Source: Methylobacterium sp. 2A
GTDB taxonomy: Bacteria > Pseudomonadota > Alphaproteobacteria > Rhizobiales > Beijerinckiaceae
Reading direction: 5' to 3'
DNA: 64,000 bases
Assembly (NCBI RefSeq): GCF_009806555.1
Contig: NZ_VUOK01000048.1
Location: 118,935-182,934, forward strand
The notes under the pieces were generated by a model. The model did no database searches. It was not told the origin of the DNA and saw nothing but the letters and a program-made list of their open reading frames with translations. The position numbers and the translations under genes are program-made. Positions within the stretch are counted from its first letter, which is position 1. Each line of letters opens with the position of its first letter. Positions 1 through 8,967 of the stretch are shown one piece after another.

Positions 1-201
1 TCCGGTACGGCACGGCGGCCCGGGCGAAGTGACGAGGTCGGGATGAAGCCCCCTGTCGAGAGGAGCCGCGTTCAGGATCGGACGGTTGTGGCTCGCGTGC
101 TCGATAGCGGGGGATACAGCGCGCGCCTGCAGTCTGCACCGGGCGGTCCGTCGGCACCATCCATCCTGGCTAGCCCTACGGTGGCCGGAAAGCCTCGGTT
201 C

Positions 202-600
202 ATGGCCTCGTCCCTCATCGAGCTTCGGCGGCTCCGGGACCGGCGCGCCGACGGGACTTGGCGCCGTGCATTGGCCTGCCTGCTCGCCTTCGCCCTGATC
301 ATCGCCCTCGTGGACCCGGCGCTGACATCGCCCCGGGTCGGACCCGACCACGCGAATGGGCCCGGCACGTTGTCCCTGTTCGAGCCGGATGCGACCGTGT
401 CGGCTGCGGACGACCGCTCGGACCGCGGGCACCCAGGATCGCCCCGGTGCAACGGTCACTGCTCCTGTCATGGGACCATTCGGCCCGACGGCGCCCTCGC
501 GGTGCCCGCGCGCGTCGCGCAGGCCCTGGAATTCCCGTTGTCCGGCGACGGCTTCCGGTCCCGAAAGGCCGCCCCGCCCCACGACCCGCCACGCGCCTGA
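202..600 (+). CDS. Hypothetical membrane-anchored or exported protein, 132 aa
   Basis: I do not recognise a named family. The ATG at 202 was chosen because it is preceded by a GGAAAG-like ribosome site and is followed closely by a basic stretch and one hydrophobic helix (ALACLLAFALIIALVDPAL, about residues 25-43), as expected for a signal anchor or signal peptide. The mature part contains a Cys/His cluster (CNGHCSCHG, about residues 88-96) that could bind a metal. It lies 149 bp upstream of the TolC-like gene on the same strand, so a role in the metal-efflux cluster is inferred from context. The reading frame is open upstream to position 43, but that part looks non-coding. Confidence 0.45.
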   Translation: MASSLIELRRLRDRRADGTWRRALACLLAFALIIALVDPALTSPRVGPDHANGPGTLSLFEPDATVSAADDRSDRGHPGSPRCNGHCSCHGTIRPDGALAVPARVAQALEFPLSGDGFRSRKAAPPHDPPRA

Positions 601-749
601 TCGCTCGGCTGCCGCGAGCCGCGGCGGCGCCCCGGGTCAAAAGCTTCGTCCCATGACCCGGATGTGAGTGCGCTCGCCTCGCGTGAGCGCGCGGCCCGTC
701 GCCGTGACGGAGCCGCAGGTCGGAACCGCCTACGAGATCGGGTGGAGCG

Positions 750-2300
750 ATGCGCGTACCCAGTCCCCCCTTGGCCACCCCCGCACGGCCGACCGTCGAC
801 CCCGGCGCCGACGGGCTCCGGCCAGCCCGAAGACAACCGTCGGACGTCTTGGGCTCCTCAGTAAGAGGGAGCCCACTGCCGTCAGACACCCCGGAAGCGG
901 TCTGGCCGCCCCGAGCGAGGCTTGGGCCATGTCGGCTCGGCCGGCGCGCCCTCGCGGTGGCGCTCGCGGCACTCGCGGCCGCGGTCGGCAGCCCGCGGGC
1001 CGAGACGCTGGAGGGCTCGCTGGGGCGCGCATACCGCGCGAACCCGGAGCTGAACGCGACGCGGGCGGGCTTGCGGGCGACGGACGAGGAGGTCGCGATG
1101 GCGCGGGCCGGCTACCGCCCGACCGTCGCCGCGGACGCGGACATCGGGGTACGGAACGTGCAGGGGGTCGCAGGTGGCGAGCGCCTGGCGCGCACCTCTT
1201 TCCCGCGCGGTGCGGGGCTGACCGTCGAACAGACCCTCTTCAACGGCTTCCAGACGGACAACGACACCCGTCGTGCGGAATCGAACGTGCTCGACCAGCG
1301 CGAGGCCTTGCGCTCCGCCGAGAACACGATCCTTTTCAACGCCGCGCAGGCCTACATGGATGTCCTGCGCGACACCGCGACCGTGGAGCTCAACCGCAAC
1401 AACATCGCGGTTCTGGAGGAGCAGCGCCGCCAGACGAGCCTGCGCTTCAGACTCGGCGAGCTGACGCGGACGGATGCCGCGCAGGCCGACGCCCGCTTGG
1501 CCGGAGCCCGCTCGCAGCTGAGCGCGGCGGAGGCGCAGCTCCGTGCCCGCACCGGCGTCTTCCGCCAAGTCATCGGCGTGGACCCGCACCGGCTTGCCCC
1601 CGGGCGCCCGCTCGACCGCCTGGTCCCGCCACGTCTCGAACTCGCGCTCGGCATAGGGCTGGCCGAACATCCACGGATCCTCTCCGCGCTCCACGCGGTC
1701 GATGCCGCGGAGGCGCAGGCGAAGGTTTTCGAGGGGAGGCTCTACCCTCGGGCCGGCGCCTCCGGCGTCGTGCAGAGGCGCCGCGACGAGGAGGAGCCGG
1801 GGGACGATGTCCTCGCGGCCGGGATCACCGGGCAGGTGACGGTTCCCGTCTACGAGGGCGGGCAGGTCTACGCGCAGGTCCGGCAGGCCAAGGAGCAGGC
1901 CGGGCAGCTGCGCATCGAGGCGGAGCAGGTGCGCGACGCCGTCCGCGCCGGCATCGTCGCAGCCTGGGCACAGCTTGAGGCCTCGAAGGCGCAGGTCGCC
2001 GCCTCACAAGCCCAGGTCCAGGCCAACGAGGTGGCGCTGGCCGGCGTGCGCGACGAGGCGCGGGCCGGCCAGCGCACCACCCTCGATGTCCTGAACGCCC
2101 AACAGGAACTGCTCAACGCCCGGGTGGGTCTGGTCGTGGCGCAGCGCGACCGCGTCGTGTTCTCCTACGGCCTGGTCCAGGCGCTCGGCCGCCTCACCGC
2201 GCGCTTCGCGGAGCTGCCCGTGGCCCCCTACGGCGCCAAGGCCCACTACGACCAGGTCGAGAACCTCTGGGCGGGCCTGCGCACGCCCGACGGCCGCTGA
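750..2300 (+). CDS. TolC-family outer-membrane efflux channel
   Basis: This is a 516-residue outer-membrane factor expected to form a trimeric periplasmic tunnel that serves inner-membrane efflux pumps. The mature part starts near ETLEGSLGRAYRANPELNA, which is typical of the first helix of TolC proteins, and shows the internal duplication of long Ala/Gln/Glu-rich helices (QARLAGARSQLSAAEAQL in the first half, QVAASQAQVQANEVALAGV in the second). The C-terminal repeat keeps the family pattern AGQRTTLDVLNAQQELLNA. The ATG at 750 has a GGTGGAG ribosome site. The predicted signal sequence (ALAVALAALAAAVGSPRA) lies unusually far in, near residues 69-86, so the true start could be later, although no good in-frame ATG occurs there. 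The CzcA- and CusA-type pumps in this window have no outer-membrane channel of their own, so this protein may serve them. Confidence 0.9.
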   Translation: MRVPSPPLATPARPTVDPGADGLRPARRQPSDVLGSSVRGSPLPSDTPEAVWPPRARLGPCRLGRRALAVALAALAAAVGSPRAETLEGSLGRAYRANPELNATRAGLRATDEEVAMARAGYRPTVAADADIGVRNVQGVAGGERLARTSFPRGAGLTVEQTLFNGFQTDNDTRRAESNVLDQREALRSAENTILFNAAQAYMDVLRDTATVELNRNNIAVLEEQRRQTSLRFRLGELTRTDAAQADARLAGARSQLSAAEAQLRARTGVFRQVIGVDPHRLAPGRPLDRLVPPRLELALGIGLAEHPRILSALHAVDAAEAQAKVFEGRLYPRAGASGVVQRRRDEEEPGDDVLAAGITGQVTVPVYEGGQVYAQVRQAKEQAGQLRIEAEQVRDAVRAGIVAAWAQLEASKAQVAASQAQVQANEVALAGVRDEARAGQRTTLDVLNAQQELLNARVGLVVAQRDRVVFSYGLVQALGRLTARFAELPVAPYGAKAHYDQVENLWAGLRTPDGR

Positions 2301-2436
2301 CGCCCAGCCCGGGTCCGCCTTTCTCCCCGGATTGCCCGCGGCCCGGCCACCCTGCGCCAACCCTGCTTCCAACCCCGCCGCCGACACGGAACGGCCCCGG
2401 AAGCCCAGAGGCCCTCACGAGAGAGGGCCGGACACC

Positions 2437-3720
2437 ATGTCGGAGCCCTTCTTGGTCACGCCCTCCCTGATCCATGCCTTGGCCCATCGGATGACGGGGA
2501 TCGATTACCCCCACAGCCACTGGTGGGTCGACCTCCCGGCCCTGCTCGCCTTCGTGGTCGCGCCGGCCTGGACAGGATGGCTGCTGGTCCGGCTCGGCCT
2601 GCGATGGCTGGGGCCGGGAGGACGTCGACGGGTCCACCCGGTTGCCGTTCCGTCGCGCCAGCACCGGACCGGGTCGGTGCCGTCATTGGGCGGCGCCCGC
2701 GAGGGCACCTATGGCTGGCGCCTGGAGCGTTTCGTCGTCCGTGCGACGCTGCGCTTCCAGCTGCGTCTCGTGCTGCTCTCGCTGCTGACGCTGCCCGCGG
2801 CGTGGCTCCTCCTCGAAATCCCCAAGCACATCATCAATCGCGCCATCACCGACGCTGACGGAGATGGGCATCCGGAGATGGTGGTCCTCGGCTTCACCCT
2901 GAGCCAGGTGGAGCTACTGTTCGCCCTGTGCGGGAGCTACCTGGCCGTGCTCACGCTCGGCGGGCTCTCGAAGTATGCGGTCAACCGGTCGCGCGGCCGC
3001 GTCAACGAGCGTCTCGTGCGCCGCCTGCGCCTCGCCATCCTCCGTCGTGCGCGCGACGAGCCCTCGCCCGATCGACGGGCCGCGCTGGCGGCCGTGGCCA
3101 TGCAGGAAGTCGAGCCGATCGGCTATTTCGGCGGGAGCCTCGTTGTCGTGCCGCTCGTGCAGGGCGGAACGCTCGCGACCAGCATCGTCTTCCTGCTCAT
3201 CCAGAACGCCGCCCTCGCGTTGGCGGCGCTGATGATGCTGCCGGTCCAGCTCACGCTGCTGCCGCCCCTGCAGCGGCGCCTGAACGCGAAGGTGCGCGAG
3301 CGGGTTCACGCGACGCGGGCCTTGGGAGGTCTCCTGACCGCGGCGCCGGCCGGTCGGGAGGCCACGCCGCCACGCGACCGGCCCGCACGGACGCCGGCCC
3401 GGTCGCGGCAGATGCGCTTGGCCGAGGACCTTGAGCGCGTGCGGGTCGAGATCAACGACCTCAAGGGCCGCCTCAAAGGCTTGTACAACTACACCTCCAA
3501 CCTGACGCCGTTCTTCTTCTTCGCGATCGGCGGCTACCTGGTCGTGCAGGAGCGCCTCTCGCTCGGCGCGCTCGTCGCCGCGCTGGCGGCCTACAGGGAG
3601 ATCGCGCCGGCGATGCGCGAGGTGTTCGATTTTGTCCAGAGCTGGTCCGACGCGAACGCCCGCTTCGAGGAGGTCACGACGGCGCTCCGCCCCGCTCCGC
3701 CCGACCCTGCACCCCGGTAG
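2437..3720 (+). CDS. ABC-type six-TM membrane protein without ATPase domain (copy 1)
   Basis: This 427-residue integral membrane protein resembles the transmembrane half of type I ABC exporters (the ABC six-transmembrane-domain-only family). Hydrophobic segments occur near the N-terminus (LLAFVVAPAWTGWLLV), in LRLVLLSLLTLPAAWLLLEI, in VELLFALCGSYLAVLTLGGL, in LIQNAALALAALMMLPVQLT and in FFFFAIGGYLVV. The segment NERLVRRLRLAILRR matches the cytoplasmic loop of such exporters. No Walker A, Walker B or signature motif is present and the gene ends after the membrane domain. The ATG at 2437 was preferred over an upstream GTG/ATG extension because the paralogue at 8968-10272 aligns from here. It follows tolC by 136 bp on the same strand. 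Its substrate and its ATPase partner, if any, are unknown. Confidence 0.8.
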   Translation: MSEPFLVTPSLIHALAHRMTGIDYPHSHWWVDLPALLAFVVAPAWTGWLLVRLGLRWLGPGGRRRVHPVAVPSRQHRTGSVPSLGGAREGTYGWRLERFVVRATLRFQLRLVLLSLLTLPAAWLLLEIPKHIINRAITDADGDGHPEMVVLGFTLSQVELLFALCGSYLAVLTLGGLSKYAVNRSRGRVNERLVRRLRLAILRRARDEPSPDRRAALAAVAMQEVEPIGYFGGSLVVVPLVQGGTLATSIVFLLIQNAALALAALMMLPVQLTLLPPLQRRLNAKVRERVHATRALGGLLTAAPAGREATPPRDRPARTPARSRQMRLAEDLERVRVEINDLKGRLKGLYNYTSNLTPFFFFAIGGYLVVQERLSLGALVAALAAYREIAPAMREVFDFVQSWSDANARFEEVTTALRPAPPDPAPR

Positions 3721-3724
3721 GCCC

Positions 3725-3753
3725 GAGCGGCCAAGCGTTCAATCCGGCCGCTC
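3725..3753. terminator. Possible bidirectional hairpin between convergent genes
   Basis: Perfect 8-bp arms GAGCGGCC (3725-3732) and GGCCGCTC (3746-3753) flank a 13-base loop between the end of the ABC-type membrane gene and the convergent antiporter gene, whose 3' end it overlaps. There is no clear T-tract, so a terminator role is only plausible. Confidence 0.35.
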
Positions 3754-4995
3754 CGGCCGGCCCGGGGCGCCCGCCGCGGGCGGCAGGAAGGCGACGCGCA
3801 GGAGCTCGACGAGGTGGCGGCGGTTCACGAGAAACAGGATGGCGGCGAGCCCGAGATAGATCCATGCGAGCGTGGCCAGCGTCGCCACCGTGCGCGCCGC
3901 GTCGTCCCGGTAGGCGAAGGCCAGCACCACCTGCAGGCCGAAGAGGCTTGCCAGGGCGAATGCCGAGAGGAGGTCGAGACGTAGCCGCAGCAGCAGGCCT
4001 AACGCGAACAGCGATTGCGCGGCGGTCAGGAAGAACTCCTCCACCTGGCGGGCGTCGAGCGGCAGGTTCGCCAATGAGCCCGCGCCGACGCTCATCGCGA
4101 GCGGCAGCATGCCGACCAGTAGCGTCCACTGGCTGATCTTGTCGCTGACGAGGGTGCCGAGCCCGTTGGCGGCCCGGCCCGCCAGCACGAACAGGACCGC
4201 GACGGTCATGGCCGGGGCTTCGCTCGCCAGCGGCGCGAGCCACTGGATGAGGAGGAACTCGTCGAGGCCGAGGACCCGGCCGGCGCCGACCAGCGCCTCG
4301 GCGAACGGCTCGGCCGAGATCAGGATGATCCCGCAGGCGACCAGCGTCAGGGCCGCCGTCGCGGCCCACCGCATAGCCACGGGCAACGCGTTCAGGGCGG
4401 CGGCGGGGCCGGGCTCCTCATCCTCATCCTCATTTTCGTCCTCAGGCGCGCTGCGGGTGCGCCAGACATAGGCGCCGAAGAACGCCGCCAGGACCACGAA
4501 ATCAAGCGGCCCGATGCCGTCCTTGAGCACGATGACGAAGGCGTACAGGCTCGCCAGGAGCAGGAAGGCGACCTCGACCGCGTTGGCTCGGGTCAACTCC
4601 ACCGCGCGGCCACCGCCCCGCGCCCAATGGATGGCGACCAGGAGCGGCCAGGCCAAGCCGACGAGCAGCCGGTTGGCCCCCGTCATGTTGGCGGCGGCGT
4701 AGTGCACGTACTGCGAGCCCGGCCCCACCTTGCCGGCCTGGTAGGCGTAGTAGAGGTCGACCGCATATTCGGGCAGCACGGTCACGAGGGCGACGACGGC
4801 GATGATCAGCCCCTGCGAGACGTGCCGCTCGGCGGCTTCCGCCCCCCAGGACAGCAGGAAGCCCGCCGCGAGAATGGCGGCCCCGAAGGCCGCCGTCTCG
4901 CCGATGGGCCCGACCTGCAGGCCGGCCAGCCGTAAGGTAAGGGCCGGTGTCGCCGCCGCGACCGCGAGGGCGACCAGCATCAGGAAGCGTCCCAC
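3739..4995 (-). CDS. Cation/proton antiporter of the Ca2+:cation antiporter (CaCA) superfamily
   Basis: This 418-residue inner-membrane protein has about 10-11 hydrophobic segments in two halves. The first half has the alpha-repeat-like stretch VLPEYAVDLYYAY followed by AAANMTGANRLLVG. The second has LAPLASEAPAMTVAVLFVL followed by TLVSDKISQWTLLVGMLPL. These acidic and Asn/Ser positions are those used for cation binding in sodium/calcium exchangers and YrbG/ChaA-like proteins. A strongly acidic cytoplasmic loop (PEDENEDEDEEPG, about residues 184-196) separates the halves and could sense or buffer a cation. The family exchanges Ca2+ or other divalent or monovalent cations for H+ or Na+; the ion is not readable here. 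It sits convergent to the ABC-type membrane gene, inside the metal island. Confidence 0.85.
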   Translation of the reverse strand: MGRFLMLVALAVAAATPALTLRLAGLQVGPIGETAAFGAAILAAGFLLSWGAEAAERHVSQGLIIAVVALVTVLPEYAVDLYYAYQAGKVGPGSQYVHYAAANMTGANRLLVGLAWPLLVAIHWARGGGRAVELTRANAVEVAFLLLASLYAFVIVLKDGIGPLDFVVLAAFFGAYVWRTRSAPEDENEDEDEEPGPAAALNALPVAMRWAATAALTLVACGIILISAEPFAEALVGAGRVLGLDEFLLIQWLAPLASEAPAMTVAVLFVLAGRAANGLGTLVSDKISQWTLLVGMLPLAMSVGAGSLANLPLDARQVEEFFLTAAQSLFALGLLLRLRLDLLSAFALASLFGLQVVLAFAYRDDAARTVATLATLAWIYLGLAAILFLVNRRHLVELLRVAFLPPAAGAPGRPERPD

Positions 4996-5308
4996 TCATC
5001 CCTCCTCGTCACACTCACGGGCCGTGGCAGCCGGGCGCGGGCGGTCCCCGTCGGCGGGCGTCGCCGTCGGGCGGACCCACGGCCGCGGCGTGGTGACCGA
5101 ACCTCGCCGGGCGCCCTACCCGATGTGTCCGGCGGCCGCGGCCAATCCCGCCCCTATCACGCTGGCGGCGCTCACCCGAGGTGCGTGATCGGCCGGTCGG
5201 AGGGGGCTCGGTTCGGCTCTCCGACAGGAACGGTGCGGCCGCGCCGAACGGCTGGCGTGAGCCGAGGACGCACCCGGTCCGCGGGGCGGCGACCGCCGGA
5301 TCGAGCCC
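4996..5308. other. Gene-free interval, 313 bp
   Basis: No convincing reading frame, promoter or repeat was seen. The interval separates the antiporter start from the 3' end of lspA and probably carries the antiporter promoter on the minus strand. Confidence 0.4.
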
Positions 5309-5824
5309 TCACAAACTCTTCCCCTCGGCGGCGGCGCGCCGCCGATCGGACACGAGGAATCCGTCGAGGAGCAGCAGCACCACGCCCGCCGAGATCCAGA
5401 CGTCCGCCAAGTTGAAGGTGAACCAGCGGATGCCGCCGGCGTGCAGGTCGAGGTAGTCCGTGACGACGCCGTCCATGAGCCGGTCGACGAAGTTGCCGGC
5501 GGCCCCGCCCGCTATCGCGGCGAGCCCGAGGCGTTCGAGCCCGCCGCCCGCGGCCAGGGCCCAGCCGGCCACGAGGCAGGTGAGCGTGCCCTGGATGGCG
5601 AGGAGCAGCGCCAGCGAGGACGGGTCGTGCGCCGGGAACAGGCTGAAGCTGATGCCGTGGTTGAACGACAGGCTCAGGTCGACGAAGGGCAGCGCGCCCC
5701 TGACGGCGCCCTCCTCCAGCCACGCCTCGGCCACCGCCTTCGCGCCGAGGTCGATGGCCGCGGCGGCCACCGCGACCCCGGCCACGGTCGCGGCCCGGCC
5801 GGCCCACCCTGACCGGGAGATCAT
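5309..5824 (-). CDS. lspA: Lipoprotein signal peptidase (signal peptidase II)
   Basis: This 171-residue integral membrane aspartic protease cleaves the signal peptide of lipidated prolipoproteins at the inner membrane. Four hydrophobic helices are visible, with the two family signatures carrying the catalytic aspartates: GNFVDR (D114) and FNLADV (D141). Its ATG overlaps the stop codon of the P-type ATPase gene by one base (TGATG), so it is translated as part of the metal operon. Metal-operon copies of this enzyme are known in lead-resistance clusters (PbrC), so this is probably an accessory copy. The frame stays open far upstream inside the ATPase gene, but that extension is not lspA. Confidence 0.93.
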   Translation of the reverse strand: MISRSGWAGRAATVAGVAVAAAAIDLGAKAVAEAWLEEGAVRGALPFVDLSLSFNHGISFSLFPAHDPSSLALLLAIQGTLTCLVAGWALAAGGGLERLGLAAIAGGAAGNFVDRLMDGVVTDYLDLHAGGIRWFTFNLADVWISAGVVLLLLDGFLVSDRRRAAAEGKSL

Positions 5825-8019
5825 CAGGCCCTCAGGAGACGGAGCGCGTTGGCCGTCACCAGGACGGTCGCGCCGGTGTCGGCCAGGATGGCCGGCCAGA
5901 GGCCGGTGATGCCGGCGATGGTCGTCACCAGGAACACGGCCTTCAGGCCGAGGGCGATCGCGACGTTCTGGCGGATGTTGCCCAGGGTCGCCCGAGAGAG
6001 GGAGACCAGCGCGGCCACGTCGCCCACCCGGTCGTTCAGCACCGCCGCGTCCGCCGTTTCCAGGGCCGCGTCGGTGCCGCCGCCCATCGCGATGCCGACG
6101 CTGGCGGCGGCGAGCGCCGGCGCGTCGTTGATGCCGTCGCCGACCATCGCCACCGGAGCCGCCGCCTTCAGGGCCGCGATCTCGGCGAGCTTGTCCTGGG
6201 GCAGGAGCTCGGCCTTCACGTCGAGCCCGAGTTCGGACGCGACCGCCTCGCCCGTGCGCCGGTTGTCGCCGGTCAGCATCACGCTGCGGACGCCGAGCTT
6301 CCGCAGGGCCGAGATGCCAGCCGCCGCGTCGGCGCGGGGCTCGTCCCGGACCGCGATGGCGCCCAAGGCCTCGGCGCCGCGGACGACGATGACCACCGTC
6401 TTGCCGCCGGCTTCCAGGTCCGCGACCGCGCGCTCGGCCTCGGGGCCGAGCCGCGCGCTCTCGGCGGCGTGGCGCGGGGAGGCGACGAGCACCGTCTGAC
6501 CCATCACCGTGGCCGACACCGCCTTGCCGGGGATGGCGCGGGCGTCCCGCGTCGGCCGCAGCGGCACCCCGTCCGCGCTCGCCCGGTCGAGGATGGCCCG
6601 GGCGATGGGGTGGCTGCTTCCGCTCTCGACCGCGGCGGCCAACCCGAGAAGCGAGCGCTCCGACGCGTCCGGGGCGAAGACCAGGATGTCCGAGACCCGC
6701 GGCCGTCCGGCGGTCAGCGTCCCGGTCTTGTCGAACGCGACCGTGCGCACCCGCCCGATGACCTCCAGCGCGGCGCCGCCCTTCACGAGCAGCCCGCGCC
6801 GCGCCCCGGCGGCCAGTCCGGAGGCGATGGCCGCCGGGGTCGAGAGCACCAGCGCGCAGGGGCAGGCGATGAGGAGGAGCGCCAGGCCCCGGTAGATCCA
6901 GGTGCCCCAGTCGGCGCCGAGCAGCGGCGGCACGACCGCGACCGCGGCCGCGAACGCGAACGCGATGGGCGTGTAGACCGCGCTGAACCGGTCGATGAAG
7001 CGCGCCGTGGGCGACTTCGACGCTTGCGCCTCCTCGACGAGGTGCAGGATGCGGGCGACCGTGTTGTCGGCCGCCGTCTTTGTGACCCGGACCTGGAGCG
7101 CGCCGTCGGCGTTGACGCTGCCGGCGTAGACCGGGTCGCCGACCTCCTTGGGCTTCGGGACCGACTCGCCGGTGATGGGGGACTCGTCGAGGCTCGACGC
7201 GCCGTCGGTGATCACCCCGTCGGCGGGCACGCGGTCGCCCGGCCGCACGACCACGACCTGACCGATGGCCAGCGATGCGGCTGCCACCTCGCGGGTGGTG
7301 CCATCGGCCTCGTCGACCAGGCGGGCGGTCTTCGGCACCAGGGCGGCGAGCGCCTTGATGCCGGCCCGCGCCCGGCCCGCCGCCACGACCTCCAGCATCT
7401 CGCCGACCGTGAAGAGCAGCACGACGATGGCGGCCTCCTCGGCGGCGTGGATGGCGAGCGCCCCCGCGGTCGCGACCGTCATCAGCATCTCGATGGAGAA
7501 GGGCGTGCCGGCGAACGCCGCCACGGCCGCGCGGCGGCCGTAATAGGCGAGGCCGACGAGCGCCCCTGGCCAGTAGGCGTACTCGCCCACCACGCCCGGC
7601 GCGACCCGCTCGACCAGGAAGCCGGCGGCGAACAGGGCGCCGATCAGGATGCCCAGCAGCGCCTTCCGGGTCCGCCAGAGCGGCGGCTCTGGCTCCTCCG
7701 CGGTCTCGGCGGGCGGGGCGCCGCCCGAGGCTTGGGCCATGGCCAGGTCCGCGGCCGTGGGAAGCGGCGCGACGCCGTAGCCCAGGCGCTCGATTCGCCC
7801 CTCCAATTCGGTCCTCGGGGTCGCGGCCTCGTCGAGCGCGAGATCGAGGACTTGGCTGCCGTAGTTCACGCGCACGTCCGCGACGCCCGGCAGCCGGGAG
7901 ACGGCGGTCTCGATCTTCCCGGCGCAAGTCGGGCAGTCCATGCCCTTGACCTTGTAGCGCAGGGCCTGCGGTCCGTTCGTGGGGAAGGATGTGCGGTCCG
8001 CGCCGGCGGCCTGGTTCAT
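5824..8019 (-). CDS. cadA: Zn/Cd/Pb-translocating P1B-type ATPase
   Basis: This 731-residue inner-membrane pump uses ATP to export soft divalent metals. From the N-terminus it has a heavy-metal-associated domain with GMDCPTC (residues 26-32), eight predicted membrane helices, the metal-site motif CPCALVLSTP (about residue 386), the phosphorylation motif DKTGT (about 429) and the hinge motif GDGINDAPAL (about 626). The SPC/CPC context followed by STPAA is typical of the ZntA/CadA subgroup rather than CopA (LATP). The ATG at 8019 has a GGAGCG ribosome site. A MerR-type promoter with its dyad lies 55-75 bp upstream and the divergent merR gene is beyond it, so induction by Cd, Pb or Zn is expected. 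lspA is translationally coupled downstream. Confidence 0.95.
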   Translation of the reverse strand: MNQAAGADRTSFPTNGPQALRYKVKGMDCPTCAGKIETAVSRLPGVADVRVNYGSQVLDLALDEAATPRTELEGRIERLGYGVAPLPTAADLAMAQASGGAPPAETAEEPEPPLWRTRKALLGILIGALFAAGFLVERVAPGVVGEYAYWPGALVGLAYYGRRAAVAAFAGTPFSIEMLMTVATAGALAIHAAEEAAIVVLLFTVGEMLEVVAAGRARAGIKALAALVPKTARLVDEADGTTREVAAASLAIGQVVVVRPGDRVPADGVITDGASSLDESPITGESVPKPKEVGDPVYAGSVNADGALQVRVTKTAADNTVARILHLVEEAQASKSPTARFIDRFSAVYTPIAFAFAAAVAVVPPLLGADWGTWIYRGLALLLIACPCALVLSTPAAIASGLAAGARRGLLVKGGAALEVIGRVRTVAFDKTGTLTAGRPRVSDILVFAPDASERSLLGLAAAVESGSSHPIARAILDRASADGVPLRPTRDARAIPGKAVSATVMGQTVLVASPRHAAESARLGPEAERAVADLEAGGKTVVIVVRGAEALGAIAVRDEPRADAAAGISALRKLGVRSVMLTGDNRRTGEAVASELGLDVKAELLPQDKLAEIAALKAAAPVAMVGDGINDAPALAAASVGIAMGGGTDAALETADAAVLNDRVGDVAALVSLSRATLGNIRQNVAIALGLKAVFLVTTIAGITGLWPAILADTGATVLVTANALRLLRA

Positions 8020-8073
8020 GGTGCGCTCCGTTCGCCGGGCTCCTGGTCCGGACTGGTAAGGTCCCCTACATGC

Positions 8074-8094
8074 ACCCTGTAGTCACTACAGGGT
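8074..8094. promoter_or_regulatory. MerR-family operator in the cadA/merR divergent promoter
   Basis: A perfect dyad with 10-bp arms ACCCTGTAGT and ACTACAGGGT around one central C lies between the divergent cadA and merR genes. On the minus strand TTGACC overlaps its edge as a -35 box, and a weak -10-like hexamer follows after a longer than normal spacer of about 19-20 bases. That layout is diagnostic of promoters twisted into activity by MerR-family regulators. The dyad closely resembles known CadR/PbrR sites. Confidence 0.85.
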
Positions 8095-8119
8095 CAAGGC
8101 CGTGCGAACCGCCCCTTCC

Positions 8120-8521
8120 ATGACCATCGGCAGCCTCGCGGAGGCCACGCAGACCCGTGTCGAGACGGTCCGGTGGTACGAGAAGGTCGGGTTGCTGCCC
8201 CCGCCGGCGCGGTCGAGCGGGAACTACCGGCTCTACGGGCCCGAGCACCTGCGCCGGCTGAGCTTCATCCGCCGCGGTCGCGCCCTGGGGTTCACCGTGG
8301 AGCAGATCCGGGACCTGCTCGCCCTGGCGGACGACCGTGAGCGTTCCTGCGGCGAGGTCGACACCATCGCCCGCGCCCATCTCGCCGACGTGGAGCGCAA
8401 GCTGGCCGACCTGACCCGGCTCGCCTCGGAACTGCGTGAGGTCATCGGCCAGTGCGGCTGCGGGTCGGTCGCCGACTGCCGCATCATCGAGGCCCTGTCG
8501 CCGTTGGGTGAGCCCGCGTGA
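8120..8521 (+). CDS. MerR-family metal-responsive regulator (CadR/PbrR/ZntR-like)
   Basis: This 133-residue dimeric regulator has an N-terminal winged HTH (MTIGSLAEATQTRVETVRWY, then the wing NYRLYGPEHLRRL), the dimerisation helix, and metal-binding cysteines at C77 (ERSCGEVD), C112/C114 (QCGCG) and C120 (VADCRIIEAL). This Cys pattern fits sensors of divalent soft metals. The ATG at 8120 starts exactly where MerR proteins usually begin; a GTG at 8102 is also in frame but would leave only 7 bases after the operator. It is divergent from the cadA-lspA operon and should control both directions. The exact metal cannot be read from the sequence. Confidence 0.92.
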   Translation: MTIGSLAEATQTRVETVRWYEKVGLLPPPARSSGNYRLYGPEHLRRLSFIRRGRALGFTVEQIRDLLALADDRERSCGEVDTIARAHLADVERKLADLTRLASELREVIGQCGCGSVADCRIIEALSPLGEPA

Positions 8522-8538
8522 GCGACCTTGGCCCGAGG

Positions 8539-8733
8539 TCAGCGAGCGACGTAGGGTGTCATCAGCACCCGGCTCTCGAACAACCCCTTGGCCGCGAACC
8601 CGCAGCACGCGACGGCGAGGACAGCGACCGTAACCGCGGCGAACGCTCGGCGCGCGGCGGCCCGGACGTGCGGCCTGATGCGACGGCGGAGGCCCGCGTT
8701 CCTCTGGCCCCAGGAATGGCGTTCCTTCATCAC
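8539..8733 (-). CDS. Small predicted membrane protein, 64 aa
   Basis: This short frame has a basic N-terminus, one hydrophobic helix (AFAAVTVAVLAVACCGFAAKG, about residues 30-50) and a short polar tail ending TPYVAR. A purine-rich GGAAAGG sequence lies upstream of two adjacent ATG codons. I do not recognise it. It is convergent to merR with only 17 bp between the ends, which fits a real compact gene, but its size keeps the call tentative. Confidence 0.4.
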   Translation of the reverse strand: MMKERHSWGQRNAGLRRRIRPHVRAAARRAFAAVTVAVLAVACCGFAAKGLFESRVLMTPYVAR

Positions 8734-8967
8734 CAGCTCGGCCTTTCCTGAAGGGGAGGCTTGTCACGATTGCGCCGTCACGACGCCCGCAAGGCACTAG
8801 CTCCGCCTCAAAACCGAGAGGCGGATTTGCGGTGAGATGTATGCCCGACCTGCCACCGTGTGGTAATTACGAAGGCTGGCAGATGTACACCAACAAGCCG
8901 ACGCTTCGTCCAGGCGCGGTTAGGCACAAGGGGATCCGCGGCGCACGCATAAGCGCAAGCCGAGCGA

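Noticed and set aside
5309..7927. 872-codon frame that would fuse extra sequence to lspA
   Set aside because: Only the last 171 residues are LspA; the rest is a shifted reading of the ATPase gene, which is coding in another frame, and a TGATG junction marks the lspA start.
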